This document shows, piece after piece, positions 8,887 through 16,783 of a stretch of DNA of 64,000 nt. This DNA is from an uncultured Paracoccaceae bacterium. Its GTDB lineage: Bacteria > Pseudomonadota > Alphaproteobacteria > Rhodobacterales > Rhodobacteraceae. The notes beneath the pieces are model-generated. The model was not told where the DNA came from. It searched no databases and was given only the letters and a program-made list of their open reading frames with translations. How positions within the stretch are numbered: position 1 is the stretch's first letter; each line of letters opens with the position of its first letter. The DNA is taken from assembly GCA_943787785.1 (NCBI GenBank), contig CALSNT010000018.1:180294-244293 (forward strand). Reading direction: 5' to 3'. The position numbers were made by a program, and so were the translations under genes.

Positions 8887-9233
8887 TTGGCCAGTTTCCA
8901 CCCGGTCTCAGACCCGCATCTTGCCTGAGGTTTGCTCCCTGCTTACCGCATCCAACCCTGCTTTTCGCCGTTCTGGACGGGACGACAGAATCGGCGTTCC
9001 CAATCGAACTCGAACGGTTGGCGGCCGACATTCATGGCGGCAATGCCCAGTCGCCGGAACACGAGGATTCAAAGCGATGATCCATGAAACAAAGGCGCTT
9101 GCGACAAGTCAGATCGGCTGCTTAACTCACATTCGATGCGCAATAAACCTGCCACATCAATCAGTCATCAGTCCCAAATCATCCGACGGCGGACAATTGA
9201 TGCGCGAAGCCTGCAACCCGGTCAGGAATTGAT
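8887..9233. other. 347-base gap, no gene seen
   Basis: No open frame here has a convincing start, ribosome site or family match. The stretch ends in CAGGAATTGAT just before ATG 9234, which may be the ribosome site of the next gene. It probably carries the promoter of the second half of the island. Confidence 0.5.
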
Positions 9234-10223
9234 ATGACGAGACTGCCATTGACCATTGCGACGACCGACTACGACCACTTCCGCGACATCCGAACAGGTG
9301 TTGTCCAGCCTGAAGGAATTGACCTCAACTGGTTCCTTTTGGGCCACCATGAGTGTTTTGCGCGGATGACAGCAAACCGCGAATTCGACCTTTCGGAGAT
9401 GTCCTTCGCCAAGTTTGCAACTCAGGTGACGCGCAAAGACAGTGACCTGATTGGTCTGCCGGTGATCTGCTCGCGTTTGTTCCGGTTCTCGTCTTTTTAC
9501 GTGAACCGCAAATCCGGCATCAAGACGATCGCGGACCTTTACGGGAAATCGGTTGGGAGCCCGGAATGGGCGCACTCTGCGGCTGTCTGGATGCGTGGCT
9601 GGATGCAGAATGATCTTGGCATGGACATGTCCCGGATCAAATGGGTGCAGGCCGGAGCCAATGCGCCGGGGCGCGAGGAGAAGGTCGAGCTGAACCTGCC
9701 GGACGGGATCGAGATTACCCGCGTCAAAGAGAAGTCATTGTCTGAAATGCTCGCCTCGGGCGACTTGGATTGCGCCATCATCGCCCGCCCGCCGACCTGT
9801 TTTCTGGAGGACCACCCGGATGTCATCCGGCTGTTCCCGGACTTTGTTGAACGCGAAGAGGCGCAATATTCGGAAACCGGCATCTGGCCGATCATGCATA
9901 TCGTCGCGATGAAAAAGTCGGTTCATGACGCGCATCCGTGGGTTGCCCGCAACATGTTGAATGCTTTTGAAGACAGCAAACGGCGCAGTGTTGAGCGTTT
10001 GCTGGACCCGGCCGTGTCACGCTATCCGCTGGCGTGGCTGTCATCCTATGGTCGCAAGATGCAGGAGGTTTTCGGCAAGGACCCGTTTCCATTCGGCGTC
10101 GAAGCAAACCGAAAAACATGGGAGATGATGGGCCTGTATACCTTCCAGCAGGGCATTGCACATCACCAGTTCACACCTGAAGACATCTTCCCCGCCAGCG
10201 TCGCCACCAAGGTGATCATCTGA
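9234..10223 (+). CDS. 4,5-dihydroxyphthalate decarboxylase-like protein
   Basis: A 329-residue protein resembling the 4,5-dihydroxyphthalate decarboxylase (Pht5) family, which is built on a periplasmic-binding-protein fold. Support comes from the opening pattern LTIATTDYDHFRDI...VQPEGIDLNW and the central VYGKSVGSPEW-like hinge (LYGKSVGSPEWAHSAAVWMR, about residues 102-121). It has no signal peptide, which argues for a cytoplasmic enzyme rather than a transport protein. It opens a run of catabolic genes and its stop overlaps the next start (ATGA). It could decarboxylate an aromatic acid, but family members with no known activity exist. Confidence 0.7.
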   Translation: MTRLPLTIATTDYDHFRDIRTGVVQPEGIDLNWFLLGHHECFARMTANREFDLSEMSFAKFATQVTRKDSDLIGLPVICSRLFRFSSFYVNRKSGIKTIADLYGKSVGSPEWAHSAAVWMRGWMQNDLGMDMSRIKWVQAGANAPGREEKVELNLPDGIEITRVKEKSLSEMLASGDLDCAIIARPPTCFLEDHPDVIRLFPDFVEREEAQYSETGIWPIMHIVAMKKSVHDAHPWVARNMLNAFEDSKRRSVERLLDPAVSRYPLAWLSSYGRKMQEVFGKDPFPFGVEANRKTWEMMGLYTFQQGIAHHQFTPEDIFPASVATKVII

Positions 10224-10963
10224 TGTCCGCCAGCGGAGGCCCTGTCCCGGCCCAGCGCATTGCTGATGTCGCAGCGGCGGCCCGTATCCTTGCAGCGCGG
10301 GGCGTTGTCGATGGATTTGGCCATGTTTCGATGCGTCACCCGGATGCACCGCAGCGCTATCTGATGTCGCGCGCCCTGGCACCGGCGCTGGTGACGCCCG
10401 ACGACATCGTCGAGTATGACCTTGATAGCGAAGCATGCGACCCGGATGCTCCGAAGGGCTTCCTCGAACGCTTTATTCACGGGCAGATCTACGCCGCGCG
10501 GCCCGATATCGGCGCGGTGGTTCACAGTCACTCGCCTTCGGTCATCCCCTTCGGCCTCACCAAAGCGCCGATGCAGGCGTGCTTTCACAACGCGGCCTTC
10601 CTGGCGCAGGGCGTGCCGGTCTTTGACATCGCCAAAGATCACGGCGCGACCGATATGCTGGTGTCCGACAACGACAAGGGCGTCGCTTTGGCCGAATGCC
10701 TTGCCGACAAACCCGTTGCCCTGATGCGGGCGCATGGATCTGTCGCATGCGGGCCATCGCTGGAGGTCGCCGTTTTTCGCGCCGTCTACACCGAAGTCAG
10801 CGCGCGGGTTCAGCATTGGGCGCTCGCACTGGCCGAAGACGGCGAAGAATTGGCAGCACTTTCCGAGGAAGAGGGTCGGCTGGCCGACATTCCGAACCAG
10901 ACAGCGGGCATGCGAGCCTGGGACTTGTGGCGCGCCGAAATACGCGATCAGGCAGGGTGGTAG
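10223..10963 (+). CDS. Class II aldolase/adducin family protein
   Basis: A 246-residue protein with the class II aldolase fold. Metal-binding histidines are visible in VVHSHSPSVIPF (about residues 95-106) and a third near residue 173 in MRAHGSVACG. The early GFGHVSMRHPDAPQRYLMSR (about 32-51) is the substrate-loop region. Members cleave or epimerise phosphorylated sugars, or decarboxylate hydroxy acids. Here it is the first of two tandem paralogues, so the two may form a hetero-oligomer or act on successive intermediates. It overlaps the preceding decarboxylase-like gene and is one base from the next gene. Confidence 0.85.
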   Translation: MSASGGPVPAQRIADVAAAARILAARGVVDGFGHVSMRHPDAPQRYLMSRALAPALVTPDDIVEYDLDSEACDPDAPKGFLERFIHGQIYAARPDIGAVVHSHSPSVIPFGLTKAPMQACFHNAAFLAQGVPVFDIAKDHGATDMLVSDNDKGVALAECLADKPVALMRAHGSVACGPSLEVAVFRAVYTEVSARVQHWALALAEDGEELAALSEEEGRLADIPNQTAGMRAWDLWRAEIRDQAGW

Positions 10964-10964
10964 G

Positions 10965-11630
10965 ATGAGCGATAAGGATGATCTGGCCCTGTGCCTGCGG
11001 ATGCTCGAACATCAGGGCATCATTGACTATAACGGTCACGCGTCGATCCGCTGCGAAGGCGGCATGTTGATAAATGTGGGCAGCTCTCAGCGCAATCGCC
11101 TGACGGCTGATGATATCTGCACCGTCGATCTGGATGGCCGTTTGATCGAGGGCAAAGGCAAGCCGCCGCTGGAGTTCCACCTGCACGCCGGAATCTACAA
11201 GGCGCGGCCGGATGTCGGCGCAATCGTTCACGCTCATCCGCAGTGGTCCACCTATCTGACGATGACGGGCAATGAGTATCTGCCGGTTTTCGCGCAAGGA
11301 ACGCTTGTTCACCCGGTGCCGGTGCTGGACACGCCGGATTCGATCAATTCGCCCGAGATGTCGGCCCGTCTGAACGCGGTAATGGGTGCTTGTCCTGCTG
11401 CGCTGATGAAATCCCATGGTGCCGTGACGGTTGGCGCCGATATTTCCGAGGCGTTTGTGCTGATCAACTACCTCGAAGAAAACGCCCACCGCCAATACAT
11501 GGCGATGCAGTTGGGAACGCCTTATGTGTTCTCCGAAACCGAAATCGAGGCGGCACGCAAGAAGCTGTGGAACCCCGGACTGTTCCGTCGCACCTGGGAC
11601 CATTTCGCCGCCAAACTGGAAGACGCATGA
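10965..11630 (+). CDS. Class II aldolase/adducin family protein
   Basis: A 221-residue second class II aldolase. It has YNGHASIRCEGGMLIN (substrate loop), VGAIVHAHPQWSTYL (two metal histidines) and KSHGAVTVG (third). A longer upstream frame exists, but it would run through the end of the preceding gene. The ATG at 10965, one base after that stop with a GG-rich sequence before it, gives the family length. The stop overlaps the start of the shikimate dehydrogenase paralogue. It belongs to the catabolic operon from 9234 to 13948. The substrate is not determinable. Confidence 0.85.
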   Translation: MSDKDDLALCLRMLEHQGIIDYNGHASIRCEGGMLINVGSSQRNRLTADDICTVDLDGRLIEGKGKPPLEFHLHAGIYKARPDVGAIVHAHPQWSTYLTMTGNEYLPVFAQGTLVHPVPVLDTPDSINSPEMSARLNAVMGACPAALMKSHGAVTVGADISEAFVLINYLEENAHRQYMAMQLGTPYVFSETEIEAARKKLWNPGLFRRTWDHFAAKLEDA

Positions 11631-12478
11631 TCGATCAGACGTTTCACTTGATCGGCGTCATGGGTTGGCCGGTGATGCATTCCCGCTCTCCATTGATGCA
11701 TAACTACTGGTTCGACCAAAGCGGCCTGCCGGGGAAGTACGTTTATTTGCCCCTACCACCTGACCGTCTGCCGGCGGCGCTGCGCGCCCTTCCCGCGTTG
11801 AACTTTGCCGGGTGCAATCTGACGATCCCGCACAAACTGCACGCGATGGAGATCGTCGACGAAGTGGACGAGGTTGCCCGTAAGATCGGCGCGATTAGTT
11901 GCGTGGTCGTGCGAGACGACGGCAGCCTTTGGGGCACCAACAACGACTGGCGCGGATTCCTTGGCAATCTCAAGCAGTCCGTGCCGGGTTGGCGGGCAGA
12001 TGCCGGCATTGCCACGGTTATTGGTGCCGGCGGCGGCGCGCGCGCCATTTGCCACGCGCTGCTGTTGGAAGGTGCGCCCGAAATACGTCTGGTCAATCGC
12101 ACCCCGGTTCGCGCCGAGGAACTGGCCGAGGATATCGGTGGCCCGATCACCATTCTGCGATGGGATCAGCGCCATGAAGCGCTCGACGGAGCAACGATTA
12201 TCGTCAACACGACATCGCTGGGGATGGTCGGCCAGCCTGCGCTGGATCTGAGTCTTGACGCTTTGGCACTCGATGCGGTCGCGGCGGATATCATCTACAC
12301 GCCGCTGGAAACACCGTTTCTTGCGGCGGCAAAGGCACGCGGCAACAAAACGGTTGGCGGGCTGGGAATGCTGTTGCACCAGGGGCCGCCCGCCTGGAAA
12401 TTGTGGTTCGACGTAACCGCCACGGTAACCCCGGATTTGCGGGCGTTAATGGAAGCCAGCATCGCCGGCGACGCATAG
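11627..12478 (+). CDS. Shikimate/quinate dehydrogenase family protein
   Basis: A 283-residue AroE-family NAD(P)-dependent dehydrogenase. Motifs seen are GWPVMHSRSPLMHNYWF near the start (substrate Ser pair), NLTIPHK near residue 66 with the catalytic Lys, NNDWRGF near 105 with the Asp partner, and the nucleotide loop VIGAGGGARAI near 127-137. The end has GLGMLLHQ. The start follows the ATGA overlap with the aldolase gene; a longer upstream frame is only its shadow. Because it sits in a catabolic operon, it is probably not the biosynthetic aroE. It may oxidise a quinate- or shikimate-like hydroxy acid. Confidence 0.85.
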   Translation: MIDQTFHLIGVMGWPVMHSRSPLMHNYWFDQSGLPGKYVYLPLPPDRLPAALRALPALNFAGCNLTIPHKLHAMEIVDEVDEVARKIGAISCVVVRDDGSLWGTNNDWRGFLGNLKQSVPGWRADAGIATVIGAGGGARAICHALLLEGAPEIRLVNRTPVRAEELAEDIGGPITILRWDQRHEALDGATIIVNTTSLGMVGQPALDLSLDALALDAVAADIIYTPLETPFLAAAKARGNKTVGGLGMLLHQGPPAWKLWFDVTATVTPDLRALMEASIAGDA

Positions 12479-12490
12479 AAGAGGTACTCG

Positions 12491-13948
12491 ATGACAACCG
12501 ACCAAGACCTGATCACGGGCCGCATGCTGATCGGTGGCGCCTTCGTTGAAAGCCAAAGCGGCAACTGGCGCGACACGATCAATCCGGCGACCGAGGAGCT
12601 GATCGGCCGTGTGCCAGAGGGAAGTGCAGCCGATGTTGAGGCCGCATACGAAGCCGCTGCCGCCGCGCAACCAGCCTGGACGGCGCTCGACATGGCCGAA
12701 CGCGCCGACTACCTCAATCGATTGGGCGATGCGATTGCGGCGCGCACACAAGACCTCGCCCGGCTCGAGGCGATCGACACCGGCAATACGATCGGCAAGA
12801 TGGTCGCAGACGTAGAGAAAGCCGTCGAACGCATCCGACTGGCCGCCGGACTGGGTATGGAGTTGAAGGGCGAGACGATCCCGTCGACTACTGCGGGTCT
12901 TCACTTCACGTTACGCACGCCCTACGGCGTCGTTGGGCGGATTATTCCGTTCAACCACCCCTTCGGGTTTGCCGCGTCCCGCCTGGCCAGCGCAATCATC
13001 CCCGGCAACACGATCATCATCAAACCCTGCGAAACCAGCCCGCTGTCTGCCTGTGTGCTCGGTGAGATTGTGAACGATGTGTTGCCAGCAGGGGTCGTCA
13101 ATATCGTGACCGGCGGTCCGGCAACCGGCGAGGCCATCGTCCGACACCCGAAAATCAAACGCATCGCCTTCATCGGCCACGCCGCAACCGGCATGGCGAT
13201 CCAGCGGGCCGCGGCCGAAGTGGCCGTCAAGCACGTAACGCTGGAACTCGGCGGCAAGAATCCGATGATTATCTGCCCGGATGCGGATCTGGAAAAAGCC
13301 GGGGCGGCTGCGGTCAGAGGCATGAATTTCGCCTGGCAGGGGCAATCCTGCGGATCAACCTCTCGACTGATGCTGCATGAGGACGTTTACGATACCGTGC
13401 TGCCCATGGTGCTGGATCGCATCGGAAAAATGCGCGCGGGCGATCCGCTGGACCCGAAATCCTCGATGGGCCCGATGAACTCGAAAATGCAGCACGACAA
13501 GACACTGCGCTATATCGAGATTGCAAAGGAAGACGGCGCAACTTTGGTGGCTGGTGGCAAACGACCCGAGGGTGCTGCGTTCGAGAAAGGCTTTTGGGTT
13601 GAACCAACGGTTTTTGCCGATGTGACGATGGATATGCGCATCGCCAAAGAAGAGGTTTTCGGCCCGGTTCTGTCCGTTCTGAAATGGCGTGAGGTGGACG
13701 AGGTCATCGAGATGGCAAATGCCATCGACCTGGGGCTTACAGCGTCGATCTGGACCCATGATCTGGACCTGGCCCTGCGCTTCACACGCGAGATCGAGGC
13801 TGGTTACATCTGGGTCAACGGCACCGGCACGCATTTCCGCAATGTCCCGCATGGCGGCTTCAAGAACAGCGGCACCGGGCGCGAAGAAGGGCTGGATGAA
13901 TTGCTGAGCTATACCGAGGTCAAAGCCGTCAATATTCTGGCGGGATAG
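12491..13948 (+). CDS. Aldehyde dehydrogenase
   Basis: A 485-residue NAD(P)-dependent aldehyde dehydrogenase of normal length. It has FNHPFGFAASRLASAI, IIKPCETSPLSA, the nucleotide-contacting FIGHAATG, and the catalytic Glu in ELGGKNPMII. The catalytic Cys lies in GQSCGSTSR, and KEEVFGPVLSVLKW follows. It oxidises an aldehyde to an acid, probably the last step of this branch. It resembles betaine-aldehyde/semialdehyde dehydrogenases most, but specificity is not readable. An AGAGG site precedes the ATG. It is the last gene of the plus-strand run and converges on the ThDP enzyme gene. Confidence 0.92.
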   Translation: MTTDQDLITGRMLIGGAFVESQSGNWRDTINPATEELIGRVPEGSAADVEAAYEAAAAAQPAWTALDMAERADYLNRLGDAIAARTQDLARLEAIDTGNTIGKMVADVEKAVERIRLAAGLGMELKGETIPSTTAGLHFTLRTPYGVVGRIIPFNHPFGFAASRLASAIIPGNTIIIKPCETSPLSACVLGEIVNDVLPAGVVNIVTGGPATGEAIVRHPKIKRIAFIGHAATGMAIQRAAAEVAVKHVTLELGGKNPMIICPDADLEKAGAAAVRGMNFAWQGQSCGSTSRLMLHEDVYDTVLPMVLDRIGKMRAGDPLDPKSSMGPMNSKMQHDKTLRYIEIAKEDGATLVAGGKRPEGAAFEKGFWVEPTVFADVTMDMRIAKEEVFGPVLSVLKWREVDEVIEMANAIDLGLTASIWTHDLDLALRFTREIEAGYIWVNGTGTHFRNVPHGGFKNSGTGREEGLDELLSYTEVKAVNILAG

Positions 13949-13999
13949 TGCGGCTGGCCCGCAACCTGCCGACGATATCACGGTGGTTGGGCGGTCGCA

Positions 14000-15706
14000 T
14001 CAGTAGGTGTCGGTTGCCGCCACACTTACATCAAGCAATGCCTGTCGCCGCTCGGTCCGGACAACCTCCAGCGCGCGCGCCAGCGCGTCCGGCAAGTCCG
14101 CTGCAGTGTCAACTCGCTCGGCATATGCTCGGCTGGCTTTTGCAACTGCGCAGAAATCCGGCAACGGGCTGAGCGATGTGAGCGGCATTTGGTTCATCCG
14201 AACCGCTTCACCGTCCGGGTATCCTCGGAGAACAGACCGGCGGACCGCATTCCACATCCCATTGTTCTTGATGATGGTCAGGACTGGCAGGTCGAGCGCT
14301 TCGGCAATCTGATGGCAGGCCACCGGGTTGGCAAACATATATGATCCGTCGCCAATGCAGGCGATCACCAGCCGGTCGCGGTCGGCCAGTTGCGCCCCGA
14401 GCGCTGCAGGCAATGCCCACCCAAGACCACCAGAATGTGGGTTTGAAAACAATTGGTTGGGCCTGATGAGCGCCATGAAATCGGGGATCAGTCCAAGTTC
14501 GTTGAAGGCAACCGCGCCGTCGTCCATGACGTCCGACACACAGCGACTTAACCAGGCCGGAGACATCGGTGCCCCCTGCCCCAATTTGACGCTGGCGACG
14601 CGTTTGGCGTCGGCGCGGCGTGTGACGGCACGGTCGGAAATACCTTTCCGTCTGTCATCAACCGAAGGCGCAGAACGACCCGATGAAATCAACGCCGCAA
14701 GCGCGTGACGCGGGTCCGATGTAATCGACAAATCGCAGCGATATCCGCGCACGGGCATCCGCGCAAACTGCGGGTCCGGCCCGATATGAACGATCCGCGC
14801 ATCTTGTGGCGGAGGTGATACGCCTTCGATCCATGGCACACCGCTGTCCAGAACGATGACCAGATCCGCGCCTTCAAGTCCGGCTTTTGGATCGTACCCC
14901 AGATGCGCCGGGTCGTTGGACCCCAGCACATTTCGCAGGCTGAAGGGTTCCACGATGCCAAGTCCGAACTGCTGCGCGACTTGCGACAGGACAGGGCCAA
15001 GTTCGCCAGCTGGGTCGCCGCGCTGGCACAAAACGACCGGCAGTCGTGCCTGCGCGATCCACGTCGCCAGTTGCTCGATCGAGTTGTGATCTGGCAGCGC
15101 CGGGTTAGTCCGTGCTGGTGCTGGCGCATTTCTGAACCCGTCCGGAAGGTGTTCTACCAGCGGTTCGCTCGGCAGGCTGACAAAGACCGGGCCTTCCGGC
15201 GCGGCGGTGGCAATCCCATGCGCACGCTTGATGATCGTATCGGCTTGCTCCGGATAGCGGATTTCGTAGGTGAACTTCGTGACGTCGCGCACCAGGGACG
15301 TCTGGTCGTACATCTCTTGCCCGTATTGGATCGGGGTCTTCCGTCCCCCGGGCCGACCGGTTTCGGTGATCGGCGTGCGCCCGGACAACACGATCATTGG
15401 AATATTGTCGGACGCCGCGTTGATCACCCCCATCGCAGCATTTGCCAAACCGACGTTGACGTGGACCATCACGGCTTGTGCCTGCCCGGTCACCAGCCAG
15501 AACCCATGCGCCATCGCAACTGCAGCCGTTTCATGCGGGATGGTGACAGGTTGGGGAACCTGATCGGCTGGCAGCTTCGCCAGCGCCTCAATAATCGCCG
15601 GAAAATCCGTCCCGGCATTCGCGAATAGATAACTGACGCCGCAGTCGCCAAGTGCTGTCAACAACGCCTCGGCCCCAGTTTGGAGAATGCTTTTAGATTG
15701 AGTCAT
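14000..15706 (-). CDS. ThDP-dependent enzyme, acetolactate synthase-like
   Basis: A 568-residue thiamine diphosphate enzyme of the acetolactate synthase/benzoylformate decarboxylase superfamily. The activating Glu is in IPHETAAVAMAHG near residue 54. The cofactor motif starts at CIGDGSYMF near 434 and closes at IIKNNGMW. An open frame extends 432 bases further upstream but covers the signal peptide of the divergent TAXI gene, so ATG 15706 is chosen. It probably decarboxylates a 2-oxo acid or makes a C-C bond in the pathway of the island. It is transcribed divergently from the TAXI-TRAP transporter, sharing a roughly 100-base control region. Confidence 0.88.
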   Translation of the reverse strand: MTQSKSILQTGAEALLTALGDCGVSYLFANAGTDFPAIIEALAKLPADQVPQPVTIPHETAAVAMAHGFWLVTGQAQAVMVHVNVGLANAAMGVINAASDNIPMIVLSGRTPITETGRPGGRKTPIQYGQEMYDQTSLVRDVTKFTYEIRYPEQADTIIKRAHGIATAAPEGPVFVSLPSEPLVEHLPDGFRNAPAPARTNPALPDHNSIEQLATWIAQARLPVVLCQRGDPAGELGPVLSQVAQQFGLGIVEPFSLRNVLGSNDPAHLGYDPKAGLEGADLVIVLDSGVPWIEGVSPPPQDARIVHIGPDPQFARMPVRGYRCDLSITSDPRHALAALISSGRSAPSVDDRRKGISDRAVTRRADAKRVASVKLGQGAPMSPAWLSRCVSDVMDDGAVAFNELGLIPDFMALIRPNQLFSNPHSGGLGWALPAALGAQLADRDRLVIACIGDGSYMFANPVACHQIAEALDLPVLTIIKNNGMWNAVRRSVLRGYPDGEAVRMNQMPLTSLSPLPDFCAVAKASRAYAERVDTAADLPDALARALEVVRTERRQALLDVSVAATDTY

Positions 15707-15771
15707 CCGGCCCCACCATCTGTTCTTGATATTCAATTCCGAGGCCGTAAAGTCAAAGCCAATCTCAATAG

Positions 15772-15783
15772 TCGGGATTCCGA
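15772..15783. promoter_or_regulatory. Palindrome in divergent control region
   Basis: TCGGGA-TTCCGA is an imperfect 12-base palindrome (one mismatched pair) midway between the divergent starts at 15706 and 15815. ATTCCGA occurs again at 15736-15742, about four helical turns away. A regulator, possibly the IclR protein encoded at 18730, could bind here. No binding data are implied. Confidence 0.3.
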
Positions 15784-15814
15784 CACTGGTTGAGAGTATG
15801 GGAGGAGACCTACA

Positions 15815-16768
15815 ATGAACAAGATCATAACTGCCACGGTCCTGATGGCGGGCCTTTGCGCCGGAACACTGGCCTCGGCACAGCAAAGTGTCGGAATCGC
15901 GACATCCAACCCCGGTTCGCTGTTCCACAACATCGGTACCGCAGTTGCAAACGCGGCCAATGCGGGCGGGCTGAACACCACAATCCAACCTGCCACCAGC
16001 CCGAACCAGTTCATCCCCTTTGTCGATCAGGGTGGCATCGAGTTTGGCGTCGCGAACCTGCAAGAGGTGAATTATTCCATCACTGGCGAGGCTTGGTGGA
16101 ACGGTGTGAAGAACGAAAACATACGTGTCGTTGCCCATCTGATGCCCTTGGTCGAGGCGATTTTCGTACGCAAGGACAGTGACATCATGAAGGTTTCGGA
16201 CCTGAAGGGGTTGCCGATGACCGATGGCTACACTGCGCAGAACACGATCCTGCCGCAGCTGTCAGCCTTCTATTCCACGGCCGGGATGACCCGCGACGAC
16301 GTCGAAAAGGTCTCTGTCGCGTCCGTGGTCGCGGGTGCCGCGGCATTTATGGCAGGCGACACGGTTGGTTTCATATTCGCCCACGGCGCAGGCAAGGTGC
16401 GTGAAGCGGACGCTGCAGTTGGCGGTTTGCGGGCACTTGGGGTCGAGGATGACAGCGATGCCGCCCTGGCGGCTGCGCGCGAACACTGGCCGACTGCATT
16501 TTTCATGACACTCCCGGAAGGCCTAATGCCCGGCGTGCTGGAAGACACGACCTATATCGCCTTCCCGCAGGTGATCTTCACCCATGCTGGTGCTTCGGAC
16601 GAGGCTGTATATGCAATGGCCAAGGCGATGTACGAAAACGCGCAAGTCATGGCCGACACATTCCCCCCATTCCGGGCCTTCAAACCCGAAAACATGAAGG
16701 GCGACCCGGGCATAGCCGAGTTCCACCCCGGCGCATTGAAATTCTTTGAAGAAGTCGGCCTGAACTAG
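15815..16768 (+). CDS. TAXI-family TRAP solute-binding protein
   Basis: A 317-residue periplasmic protein with a signal peptide (residues 1-22, cut after ASA). The mature start VGIATSNPGSLFHNIGTAVANAAN is the TAXI-type opening, and PATSPNQFIPFVDQGGIEFGVANLQE covers the ligand loop. It binds the substrate for the fused permease encoded just downstream. A very strong GGGAGGAG ribosome site precedes ATG 15815. TAXI ligands are less well defined than DctP ones, so no substrate is proposed beyond a probable carboxylate. Confidence 0.92.
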   Translation: MNKIITATVLMAGLCAGTLASAQQSVGIATSNPGSLFHNIGTAVANAANAGGLNTTIQPATSPNQFIPFVDQGGIEFGVANLQEVNYSITGEAWWNGVKNENIRVVAHLMPLVEAIFVRKDSDIMKVSDLKGLPMTDGYTAQNTILPQLSAFYSTAGMTRDDVEKVSVASVVAGAAAFMAGDTVGFIFAHGAGKVREADAAVGGLRALGVEDDSDAALAAAREHWPTAFFMTLPEGLMPGVLEDTTYIAFPQVIFTHAGASDEAVYAMAKAMYENAQVMADTFPPFRAFKPENMKGDPGIAEFHPGALKFFEEVGLN

Positions 16769-16783
16769 AGCCTGATCCGGTCA

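Noticed and set aside
10734..10964. Upstream extension of the second class II aldolase
   Set aside because: It only reads the end of the first aldolase gene out of frame. The ATG at 10965 follows that stop directly.
15707..16138. N-terminal extension of the ThDP enzyme frame
   Set aside because: It would cover the promoter and signal peptide of the divergent TAXI gene, has no family match, and ATG 15706 gives the normal N-terminus.
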